From assembly GCA_030278955.1 (NCBI GenBank), contig JAOANR010000012.1:25289977-25353976 (forward strand): a stretch of 64,000 bases of DNA, in the 5' to 3' direction. Shown one piece after another: positions 33,306 through 43,965 of this stretch. Numbering within the stretch: position 1 is the first letter of the stretch; each line of letters begins with the position of its first letter. The stretch comes from Hygrophila difformis. Lineage: Eukaryota > Streptophyta > Magnoliopsida > Lamiales > Acanthaceae. Below the pieces are notes generated by a model. That model was not told the origin of the DNA. It ran no database searches and saw only the letters and a program-made list of their open reading frames with translations. A program made the translations under genes and the position numbers.

Positions 33306-33886
33306 TGTTGTACCGCGAAAATATTTGAGGAAAGAAGAAATTGAAATTGAATTGCAATTGAAGGAATTACAAAAGTACTGGAATTGAAGTAAGAATTGAA
33401 CAAAAGCTGTAAGAAAACAGTAAATTGAACTGAAAGCATAAAGGAATGAAAAGTACAGAAAGCTGTAAAATAAAGCAGAAAAACTAGAAACAAAAATAAA
33501 ATGTAAATGCGTCTCTTTGAGAGTTGTGTTGCAGGTCTCTTGATATGGCCGCCTAAGGTCTTATTTATAGACCTGTGCAAACGCTAGTGGCTCATGGGCT
33601 AGACCGATTATTTCTTAGACTAACAGATACCGCCTCGCGTAATTTGTTGATTAGACTTAAGATAAATATGCGTTTTCTAAATGAGGTTGACTTGTCTAGC
33701 TTTTAATAAAAGCATACATTTTTTTAGCAAGAGGACAAAAAATACTTGTTCTTTTTTAAAAAAATTCCTAGCTACCCTCTTTGTCTTGCCGCCGTCGCCA
33801 TCTGTCTGCCCGGACATCATCACACAGCCGCACTCATCAATCGCCACCATCATTTGTCCACCATCTTGTTCTCATGGTTGAAGTTT

Positions 33887-33921
<35 letters not shown>

Positions 33922-34657
33922 TATATATATTATTTTAATATTATTATTATTATTTTTACCAACTACACAGCCTCCAAGGTCGTCGTTGATGGCCTTCTAG
34001 GCCACTATCCTGGGAATTTGCTACCACCTTTGGTTCATCTTCCTCTTTACCGGATTTCACTTCCTTGAATGAGTCTCGTATGTAGGTCGGAGTAGGACCA
34101 CTATCCATCAGATGTTTCGCTAGATATGGCATGAAATCAGCCATCGCTTCTGTCATCGATAGCCATATCTGCTCCGAAACTGTGGGGTTCTGAATGATTT
34201 CACATGGTGCAATGTTTACCGCCGTGTCGCCAGTGTATTCTACAATATATGCTCTAGCATACGTTTGCTCTTGTAGAGACATGTCCTTCAAGCGGATATG
34301 GTTTCCACTTCGTGTCCCACTGGGTGTGCCAATTTATTGTAACGTGAAAATATTTGAGGAAAGAAGAAGAAACTGGAATTGAATTGCAATTGAATGAATT
34401 ACAAAAGTACTGGAATTGAAGTACAAGAATTGAACAAAAGTTGTAAGAAAACAATGAATTGGACTGAAAGCTTAAAGAATTAAAAGTACAGAAAGCTGTA
34501 AAAGAAAGCAGAAAACTAGAAAGAAAAATAAAATGTAAATTCGTCTCTTTGAGACTTGTGTTAGAGGTCCCTTGATATGGCCGCCTAATGTTTTATTTAT
34601 AGACATGTGCAAGCCCTAGTGTCCCATGGGCTGGGTCGATTATTTCTTGGACTAACA
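33306..34657 (-). mobile_element. short non-autonomous LTR retrotransposon
   Basis: Two direct repeats of about 320 bp (33306-33625 and 34335-34657) bracket 709 bp. The target duplication AAAGG lies at 33301-33305 and 34658-34662. On the minus strand the right copy is the 5' LTR, followed by a primer-binding-site-like AATTGGCACACCCAGTGGGA. The interior has a 111-codon minus-strand frame (34291-33956) resembling a gag leader, and an (ATT)n tract. No pol is present. Confidence 0.78.
33887..33921. repeat. (ATT)n microsatellite
   Basis: About 11 units inside the short LTR element. Confidence 0.9.
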
Positions 34658-34782
34658 AAAGGGAAATAAAAGGAATGGATAAGGAGCCGAATGAGAATCA
34701 ATCATCCAACCATAAAAGTGAAACTCAGATGACATGATCACTAGGCTCAATCCCCATTCACGAATAATAATTTAAATTATAC

Positions 34783-34985
34783 TTCCTTCGTATTCAATTG
34801 CTTTTTACGGCCCCACTTTTCACGTGGTCCAATACACATTTTAAACCATTAATAACTTAAGTTCGATATAAGTAAAAATTTTAAAAGTTTGATATTTAAA
34901 AACTACACGATGAGGCGAATCTAACAAAATCTCACTCGGCTATATTTTTTAATTTGTATGACTATGATAAAATTTTATGTGAAAA
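34783..34985. mobile_element. Stowaway-like MITE, family A copy 4 (3' truncated)
   Basis: It starts TA|CTTCCTTCGTATTC and keeps the family interior to about 34985. The right terminus is absent, possibly because of the neighbouring hAT-like insertion. Confidence 0.6.
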
Positions 34986-35024
34986 TCTATATATAAATAC
35001 TAGCAGATTACCAAATGTAAAGAC

Positions 35025-36359
35025 CAAGGTTGCTAAGATCGGGATCCTATATAGGATCGTTTTTCTCTTTGCAAGATCGGGATCGTAGGATCGAATCGGG
35101 ATCCTAATATCCTATGAAATTATTTTATAAAAAAAATTTTAAAAAAAAAGATCCTACGAAATTATTAAAAAAATAAGAAAATAAAAAGTTATGTATATAT
35201 ACATATTATCATTTCATTGATACCAGTTAAAATTGATGTATATAATATGTATAACTCTATCTAATATGTCACTAGTATATACTTCCTCCGTTCCTAAATA
35301 AATGCAACATATCCACATTTCACGCAATCCAATGCACATTTTTAATCCGTAATAACTCAAATTCCACACAAGTAAAAATTATGCAAATTTGATATTCTAA
35401 AGCTATGCGATTAGACGAATCCAACAAGATCTCACTTGACTATATTTTATCTTATATAATTGTATTAAAAAGTCGAGTCAAAGCTACTCAATGAACAGTG
35501 ACAAAAATCAAAACGTGCAAATAAAAAAGAACGGATAGTACTAAATGAGCAGCAAAACACTACACATCTTTGTCATGGAAGTATCAAACACAATTTAAGA
35601 ATAGATTTAAAATAAAAATAATAATACTCCCAATTTTAATAAATCCCCAAATTATTACAGCAAAGAGAAACTAAAGTTCCCCATTTCACATTCCAGCAGA
35701 ACTGGAAACTAATAGAAACAAATAGAAACAAAATTCAAGCTAAGCATGATCTCAATCTCAAATTCCCAACATTTTAAACAATAATCTGATAGGCAAATTT
35801 ATAAATTAAAAGCATAGTATCTGTAATTGAAATTTGAGAGGCAGAAGGTTGGGGGGGTGGGGGGGCACCGGCTTCAGGAGAAGCAGAAGTGAGATGATTA
35901 CCAGAAATTCAGACGTCTCGAGGAAGAACGACAAGGGGGATGACGGAGAAGGCAGGAAGATGATGGGGATGCAGCGGCACGATAGGAAGCGAACGGGAAT
36001 TCAAGGAGGAAGGGGTTGCGAGGGCAGAGGGATGCGAATATGCACCAGCGAAGGGGATGGCCGGACGCCGGAGGTCGAGAGGGCAGTCAATGTCCCCAAG
36101 AGGCGCCAGAAACCCTAGATCTCAATTTTGGAAGTGAGAAATGAGAATTGAAGTGCGCAGTCAGTAGTCTCTCACTCTCTCTTTCAGTCTGTAGGTAGGA
36201 TCGGATTGGCTCCCGATCCTACGATCGTAACTGCGATCCTACCGATTCCAAGGCGACCTCACCTCATATCCGATCCCACAGCGATTCGGCTCGTTTTGTA
36301 AATGTGGAATAGTAGGATCGTGCTTTTCTATAATCAGGATTGCGATTTTAATAACCTTG
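35025..36359. mobile_element. hAT-like element with nested MITE and gene-like cargo
   Basis: Its termini are CAAGGTTGCTAAGATCG and the reverse complement of CAAGGTTATTAAAATCG. The flanking 8-mers GTAAAGAC (35017-35024) and GTAAAAAC (36360-36367) match at 7 of 8, the hAT duplication length. Subterminal GATCCTA/TAGGATC words repeat at both ends. A family A MITE is nested at 35282-35538. The 35830-36180 part is GC-rich, and on the minus strand looks like a host gene 5' UTR and first exon (CTCTCACTCTC, CTAGGGTTTCTGG, then an open Pro/Arg-rich stretch). No transposase is seen. Confidence 0.7.
35282..35538. mobile_element. Stowaway-like MITE, family A copy 5
   Basis: Starts CTTCCTCCGTTCC, ends GAACGGATAG, with TA on both sides. 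It contains CCAACAAGATCTCACTTGA. Confidence 0.8.
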
Positions 36360-36369
36360 GTAAAAACAA

Positions 36370-37150
36370 GGGGTGTAAATGAAATAGACTCGTAAAATAT
36401 TCGGACTCGACTCGATCAAAACTCGACCAAAGCTCGACTCGAAAAGGCTCGACTCGAATTCAAGATCGGCTCGGAACATTAATGAGCCCAAGCCGAGCTA
36501 ACCAATACTCGGCTCGAAAGCTCGATAATAGGTTCGAATATATATATATAATCTATTTATATATATATATAATCAATTATACATAGTATATATATATATA
36601 TAATCTATTTATTACTCCTATAAATTTTCTTTTCCATTTTTTTCTTTTTTACGTTTAGAAGTATGAACTAGAAATAGTTTAATATTTAAATCTATTAAAC
36701 TTCAATCCTGAAGTTTTTTTTTGGATGAAACAGCCTAAAAATGCGAACGAAGAAAAATGAAAAAAGAAAACAATGCCCAATCCTGAAGTTTTTAAGCTCA
36801 TTATTTAATAATTTGACAATTATTCCTAAATTTATATCGAGCTTAGCTTGGGAATGGAGAGTTGATCCAGTGGTAATGTCCCCTTTATCCATCTTTTGTA
36901 ATTTGTGTGATTTGAGCCCTTACACACATTTATTAACATATGAGTGTCAACGTTTAAAAAAAAAAAACTCGAGCTTTATTCGAGCCTCGAGCCGAGCTTG
37001 AATTCGGCTTTCTTATGTCGAGCTCAAGCCGAGCTCAATTTTTTAAAGCTCGTCGAGCTTCGAGCTCGAGCCGAGTCGAACTTTTACTTAATCGAATCGA
37101 GCCGATATATACCAGGCTCGAGCTCGAAGCTCGACGAGTTCTCACTCATA
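36370..37150. mobile_element. CTCGA-rich hAT-like repeat (incomplete)
   Basis: It begins GGGGTGTAAATGA, then many GCTCGA/TCGAGC words at both ends around an AT-rich core with (TA)n near 36540-36602. The right terminus is missing, replaced by A8 and the next element. Confidence 0.5.
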
Positions 37151-37158
37151 AAAAAAAT

Positions 37159-37893
37159 TAGGGGTGGGCACGGTTCGGTTAACCTGAATTTTTCAAGTAT
37201 TTGTATTTGTATTTGAACCGGATAAATATTTCATTTCAGTATTTGTATTTGTAACCGGAGTCCTCGGTTAACCGGAGGTTTGGTTTCGATTCGATTCAGC
37301 GGTTAAGCGATTCGATTCGAATATTTTTTCCGGCCCTCTAAAAATGTATAATTAAGTTTTCATTTCTTAATCTTTAAGTTTCGTAAATTTTATTTTTGAG
37401 GTTATTACACTATAGAAAAAATATATAACTATGTAATCCAATGATTATTTTTAGTGTTATCAAAATATGTTAGTATAATTAATAAATATTAGTGTAGTGG
37501 TATATTTTAATAACGATGTATTCTTAAACACAAAAAATCAATATGGGCTTATTATGATGATATATTTTGATAATTACCTCTTTAAATTTTTTATATTTAT
37601 TTTACTATATACTTAAATAATTAAATATATTATCTATATATAATTTTATACCATCAAATGCCTATAATATATACAATATATATAACTTTTAAAATAAAAT
37701 AAATACTCTATTCCTTTCGGTTCGGTTACTCTGGGAAAAAAATTAAAGTATTTGTATTTGTATTTGAAACGGACGAATACTAAAATTTGATATTTGTATT
37801 TGCTCCGGAATGCTCGATTAACCGGAAATTCAATTCAATTTCGGTTCAACTCAGCGGTTCAACAAGTCGGTTCAGATATTTTGCCCACCCCTA
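37159..37893. mobile_element. hAT-like MITE with TAGGGGTGGGCA termini
   Basis: The perfect 12-bp inverted termini TAGGGGTGGGCA/TGCCCACCCCTA enclose 735 bp, with CGGTT/AACCG-rich subterminal blocks and an AT-rich centre. The target duplication is blurred by A-runs on both sides. Confidence 0.75.
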
Positions 37894-38690
37894 TAAAAAA
37901 CCATTCAAGTATGGACGTAGTATACAAGTAAATTATAAAAAGTTCGTAATTAAAATTACAATTAGACAAACTCAAAATATCATTTGACTATATTTTTCTT
38001 ACATAAATATGATAAAAATTTATATTTAATTGATCCTTAACAGAATCCTGAGCTGCTTATTATCCACATTGAAAGTACCGTAATTATTTCTCACATCAAA
38101 ATTGGCATAACTTGGGTATATATGCAAATGCACTACATTACATATGTTCTCGTACCTCCGTCACAGCAAATTTATCTAATTTGAATTTTTAGTACTACCG
38201 TTTTTTTCTAAATAGTCAGAGTCTAAAATACATGGATTAACCTTTTTATTACAAACTATAAAACTAAAATTTGAAAACTAACATGGTGATTGCATCATCA
38301 CTTAACCATCCTCATTTATAGTCATAACCATAACTAATTACAAAAGATGGCTAGGGAAATGATGACCCCCACCCTTTACAATTTCGGACGACTTTTCCGT
38401 GACTTACGTATTCCAAACCCACTTGCTAAACATGTAATGATCCATGTTAGTACTCTATATTATTACAAGTCAAACCCATACTTGATACTTAAAATAAATG
38501 CATTGACAATCACCAATACCGACTAAAATATCAAGATATTTTCCGCTACGAGCCATCGGCAATTCAACACAAGACAAACACAGCCAAAATTACCACAAAG
38601 ACAGATGGGTGGATAAAAATTAACTTTACACTTGAAAGAAGAATGGCGAGAGATATTTCACTAGCTAAGACGGATCATTATCATTAAGAA
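37894..38690. other. AT-rich intergenic sequence
   Basis: No gene or bounded element is seen. The distal part is probably beyond the HMGB polyadenylation site. Confidence 0.5.
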
Positions 38691-38918
38691 AAACAACCTA
38701 AAAAAGAGTACATAAGCAGACAGCAATCCCTTCTGCCAAAAGCTATTTAAACTTGTTTTCTTTCCTCTCTAAACGCAAGATGATCAACCAACAAAATGAC
38801 AAAAGGAGGGGGGCAGGGGGCAAAGTAGATAACTATATATAAGGGCCGGAAGCGGTTAACTAGTTAACATCATACTGATGTACCATCTTTCTTGCTTTGT
38901 TCTCTGTCCAATATTTGT

Positions 38919-39900
38919 TCACTCATCATCATCGTCGTCGTCATCGTCCTGCAATCCAAATGGATTTTAGTTCAATTGTATTTCAACAGCAAAATCAGGT
39001 ATGAGAATTGATCTAAATAAATCTAATGTCAACTATATGGGTACCTCTGCGCTGCCATCATCATCCTCATCTACTTCAGATTTAGATTTGTCGGACTCAT
39101 CTTCAGCGGGAGCGGATTCCTGAACAGGAAATTTGTTTAGTAAATTGAGAATGAAATTGACAAATAAATTGAGGGGGTGATTTGTTTTACTTGTTTCTTG
39201 TTGTATGCTTGGAGATTCTTTTCATACTCGACCTTCCTTTTCTCTGCCTTGGCTACGTAAGGAGCTTTCTCCTGAATAAAATTTTGCAGGAAATGAATTA
39301 AATAATTGAAAAGGGATCGGGGGGAAGTGACAGTAGTTTTCCTGAGAAAATTGTGCTTACAGCTTCTGACATCGATTTCCATTTTTCGCCACCGGCTTTC
39401 CCAACCTATGACAAAATTTTGAAGAAACCAATCTAGATTCAATAATAGTGGGCAAACCCTAGAGAAAATTAGGTAATATAAAAGGGGAATACTCACAGCG
39501 GCCACTGATTTGTTGTTAGGGTGTTTCTCTTTGTACGTTTTCCTGAATTCCTCCCTTTGTTCACAAATTAAACCAGCATACAACAGAAAAAAATTCAATA
39601 TTCCAAGTCTCAAAAACCAAAAACCAGATCAAAAATTCCGAGAAATAGCGAAAAATTACATGAAAACGAAGAAAGCGCTGGCAGGCCTCTTCGGCTTGTT
39701 CGGATCCTTAGCCGGCTTTCCCTTCGCCGCCTTTTTACCCGCAGCCGCGCCTCCTTTCTTCACCGAAAGCCTTTTCCGATCCACCAGAAAATCAGAATCA
39801 ATAAAATTCGAAAAATCAAAATTCCTAGATCTAGACCAAAAATCGAAACTTACTTAGCATCGGCCTTTTTGGTCTCGGTTCTGGATCTTCCTCCTTTCAT
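38919..39900 (-). CDS. HMGB: HMG-box chromatin protein, HMGB type, 148 aa
   Basis: Plant HMGB proteins are abundant non-histone DNA-bending factors in the nucleus. Seven exons on the minus strand with GT/AG introns: 39900-39854, 39770-39660, 39554-39497, 39405-39361, 39271-39191, 39119-39045, 38948-38919 (447 bp). They encode a basic N-terminus (residues 1-38, MKGGRSRTETKKADAK, Lys/Ala-rich) and one HMG box (about 39-108: DPNKPKRPASAFFVFMEEFR, then GGEKWKSMSEAEKAPYVAKA). An acidic tail follows (115-148) that ends in eight Asp and one Glu. Size and layout match plant HMGB1/2/3-type proteins. The 5' UTR side (to about 40060) is CT-rich and includes CTAGGGTTT. No lesions are seen. The exact HMGB number is not assignable by eye. 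Confidence 0.95.
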
Positions 39901-40119
39901 CACTGACCTGCAACATGAAAACCAACAAAAAACCGTCAAAAATCGACGGAAATCGATTCGGAAACGGCGAATTAAGCAGCGGAGAGTAGGCGACTCACGA
40001 AATGACGAAACCCTAGAGAGTAAAGAGGTAGAGAGAGAGGGGTTCCCAAAGTTGTAGATATGGTTTGGGGATTGTGGAGAAAGCGAGTGTATATGTAAAA
40101 GGAAGGGATAAGGGACTCC

Positions 40120-41124
40120 AAAGGAAAAAGCCCCTCAATAATCCCTTGTATTTTTTGCACTTGGGATTTCCTTCCCGGGTTTGGGCGGGATTTCAAATTC
40201 TTAGTGCCACATCATCCATCCGCGTCTTACAAATTGAAGCGTCGTCATTGGCTGATGGCCTCCCCTCTTTCCCCTCTCTTGGCTTTGTGCTTTCTCTGTG
40301 TTTCCTTTCCAGCCCGCGGAGCCGTTGGATGGTGTGCCACCTCAGCAGTAGGGGTACGTGGCGGCATCTGGAAGAATTAGGAGCCTGTGCGGAGATAATT
40401 TGGAGTGACGGAATTAGCCCCAGGTGGAATGACATTAATGGGCACGGAGGGGCCGTTGGGACCTTTTAATAAACAATTATCAATAAACTTGATATGATGC
40501 GGATACGCCTTGTGAGGTTGGGGGCTATTTTGGTAATTGCATGTCTAGATTTTTATCTATTCTGTTGAGTTTGGACTTTGGATGGAAGATTTTGAAGAAA
40601 ATCGCATTGATTGGTATCGTATCTCATTTCACTCATTTTTCACAAATTTAATACGAAAATAAATAAATGTTCCCTAAGAAAATTGGATTAGTTTTTGGGA
40701 GCATTAATTTTAAATACAACATTTAAAGTTGAGATAAACCTGTTCATTATTAGTTTTACTATTAAAATTATAAATAATTAATTTAAATAGTCAAGATTTA
40801 AAATGGAAAATGGATTCACAAATTCATTTCCTCTATTTTTATAATGTTAAACATTCCAAATTTTGCACTCATTTTAGTACTCAAAAAATAGATAAGCCAA
40901 TTCGCTCATGCTAGTTAATATCAATAAATTTTATATTTTAAATTATATATTTTTTGATTTTTTAAAAATATATAGTACTTCTACATTATTTAACAGTTTA
41001 TAAAATAATTTTTGGTACTTTCAAGCTCAAAATTTATACTATTTTAACTTAGTTTCGAACTCTGGTTCAAATTAACTCGTTAAAAACTCAAGCTCATATC
41101 ACTTTTATTTTATTTTTTTATATA
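40120..41124. other. HMGB promoter side and AT-rich intergenic sequence
   Basis: 40120-40470 is more GC-balanced and may be promoter. The remainder is AT-rich with no supported gene. Confidence 0.45.
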
Positions 41125-41134
41125 ATTTATTATG

Positions 41135-42329
41135 GGAAAAAAGGCATAAAATGTCCATTATCTTTTCAAAAAAGCCAAATTCATCCTTTTTAATTTTATT
41201 ACCAAATTAGTCCTCTACAAATACTAATTATATCCGGATCAATCCATTATTCACTAATTATGCCCTAATTGCTGACCTGGCAAGTGTTTAAATTTAAATC
41301 AGACACGTGGGCATAATATTAGTCGTTTTTCTTTTATCTTTTATCAATTCAGTCCTAAACTTTTGTTTTGTTCCATTTAGTCATCTACCCAAATCAGTCA
41401 TTTTTATATTAATCGGACCCCAACCTTTCAAATTATTTTCTTTCAGCCCCAAATCCTTAAATTTTTGTTATTATTAGTCCATTTTTCAAATAAATGCCCA
41501 ACATACTTCCGTAAATAAAATCAAACACCAAACCTCATACCTCGATATGACAGCCTTGTGACCGGGTCTTCCGAGCTCTAGGATTTTACGGACTCCCTCC
41601 AATCACCCGACCACAACCGATGGTTCATCGGTTCTGGTTTTCTTTAGCAACAATCAGCACAATCCTATTTTGTTTTCTACCTTATGACATAGCAAGGATT
41701 GGGTAAATGATTTTATTTTAATATTTTTTCAATAAAGTTAAGGCTTCCGGTATCCATATCCTTCCAAAAATTAAAATTAAATCTTTTACCCAACTTTGCT
41801 ACGTCTTAAGGTAGGAAACAAAATAGTATTGTGAAGATTTTTGCTAAAGAAAACTAGAATCGATGAACAATTAGTTGTGGTTGGGTGGTTGGAGGGAATC
41901 CGTATAATCCTGGAGCTCCCGTTAACAAGGCATTCAAACAGATGTGTGATGTTTGGTATTTGATTTTATTTAAGGAAGCATGTTGGGCCTTTATTTGAAA
42001 AATTGACTAATAATAATAAAAATTTAAGGATTTTGGGCTGAAAGTAAATAATTTGAAAGGTTGGAGTCCAATTAATATAAAAATGACTGATTTGGGTAGA
42101 GAACTAAATTGAACAAAACAAAATGGTAAAAGAAAAATGACTAATATTATGACCACATGTCTGATTTAAATTTAAACTCTTGTCGCGTCAGTAATTAGGG
42201 CATAATTAGTGAACAATTGACTAATTCGGACATAATTAGCATTTGTAGATGACTAATTTGGTAATAAAATTAAAAAATGATGGATTTGACTTTTTTTAAA
42301 AGATAATGGACATTTTAAGCCTTTTTTTC
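41135..42329. mobile_element. fold-back MULE-type MITE, 1195 bp
   Basis: Termini are GGAAAAAAGGCATAAAATG and the reverse complement of GAAAAAAAGGCTTAAAATG. The arms pair for nearly the whole length (about 550 bp each, for example AATCAGTCATTTTTATATTAA and its complement). The perfect 10-bp duplication ATTTATTATG lies at 41125-41134 and 42330-42339. No coding capacity. Confidence 0.87.
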
Positions 42330-42440
42330 ATTTATTATGTGATGAGAAATCTATAAAGTTAACGCACCAAAACAGAAATGCTCATTTGCAACCAATTCTA
42401 ATGCTTTGTAAGGACAATTTTTTTTTAACAAAGATACAAT

Positions 42441-42742
42441 TGTGATAAAATCTTGACTGTTGTAGATTGTGATAAAATCTTGATCATATAAGATTTCATA
42501 ATTAATGGATGTTGTCGTTATAGGAGGCTAACTATTATATATATATTCCTTTCCATTGTATTGATACACTTGCAGTGAATAATAATAATAACAATCTTCC
42601 CTTATCTCTCTGTTCCTGCATCCCCTCTCTCCTTGTTCTATACATATTTCCTCTCAATTTTATCCTCCACTAAGTCTTTAAGATATACTACTATCCATAT
42701 TATATTCTGATAGACCATCAAATATATATTATATCTATAACA
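42441..42742 (+). repeat. copia 5' LTR (302 bp)
   Basis: Starts TGTGATAAAATC, ends CTATAACA. It has a TATATATATA stretch near 42536 that may serve as a TATA box. Confidence 0.88.
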
Positions 42743-42827
42743 CGTTATCAGCACGAGCCACTGACGGAGCTCTCCCGGAATTTCTTTTGAGGTAATATTT
42801 AATCTTTGTATTTCAATAATTATATTA

Positions 42828-43812
42828 TGGCTAACTTGACAAAGCAGGATTTCAGACCACTGATGGTATCTAAAGATAATTATCTATCTTGGAAAATGGA
42901 TGTTGAAATCCATTTGGAATCAATGGGTCTTGAAAAAATAATTGAAAAAGATAATCAGGCTTCAAGCCAAGACCGTGCGAAGGCTATGATTTTCATCTGC
43001 CATCATCTTGATGAGGGATTGAAAACACAGTATTTAACGGTCAAAGATCCAATTGAACTCTGGGTGAATTCAGAAAAAAGATATGATCATTTAAGATCAA
43101 TTAATCTCCCTCGAGCCCAGTATGACTGGTTACACTTACGATCCCAAGATTTTAAATCAGTAAATGATTACAATTCTGCTCTGTTTAATATCGTATCACA
43201 ATTAAGACTATGTGGTGAAACCGTTACTGATAAACAAATGCTAGAGAAGACATTCTCTACATTCCACCCCTCCAATTCGGTGTTACCGCAACAATACCGA
43301 GCACAGGGTTTCACTGAATATTCTGATCTGATTACGTTTTTTTATTGGCTGAAAAGAATAATGATTTATTATTAAAAAATCATGAAATGAGACCAATTGG
43401 CAGTAGTCCATTGCCAGAGGCACATGTGACTGAATCTTCTAGCCGTGGTCGTGGCCGAGGTCAGAGACCTCGTGGTCGTGGATATAACCGAGGCCGTGGG
43501 AAAAGTCATTTCCGCAACAATGTTTATATTAAACCCACGACGGACACACGTAATCAGAATCAGGGCAACACCAGAGGTGATGTCCAAAAACGGAGTTATG
43601 AAGAAGCCAAATGCGATAGATGTGGCCTAAAAGGGCACTGGTACAAAAATTGTCGTACCAGAGATCATTGGGTCAAACTCTACCAAGACTCCCAGAGGGG
43701 GAATGGAAAAAGGGTGGTTGAAACAAACCATATTGACGGAATGAATTCTGAGGAGAATATGCCCAATATCCCAGAATTTCAAGTTCATGATTTATATAAT
43801 GATTTGGTTTAA
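42828..43812 (+). pseudogene. copia gag
   Basis: ATG at 42828 (MANLTKQDFRPL). The gag domain holds to about 43343 (SWKMDVEIHLESMGLE; RYDHLRSINLPRAQYDW), where a frameshift occurs. The second frame continues through an Arg/Gly-rich stretch and a CCHC zinc knuckle (CDRCGLKGHWYKNC near 43612), ending at 43812. The capsid-like protein would bind the element RNA. It is broken by the single shift. Confidence 0.85.
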
Positions 43813-43965
43813 TTGTTATGTTGTATTATTATTATTTTCATTATGCTTTGAACTTCTGTATCTGTCTTTACTTTTGTATGTGTGCTATATTATTGTATCT
43901 ATATTGTAATATTTCTCTTATGTTAAATCTTGTTTTAATATTAATGATATCTTGTTTTAATTCCA

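Noticed and set aside
33746..34068. Plus-strand frames through the (ATT)n tract
   Set aside because: The Ile/Leu-rich translation comes from a microsatellite inside a non-autonomous LTR element.
40065..40469. Plus-strand ORF upstream of HMGB
   Set aside because: It overlaps the HMGB 5' UTR/promoter, has no recognisable domain, and shows no codon or splice support.
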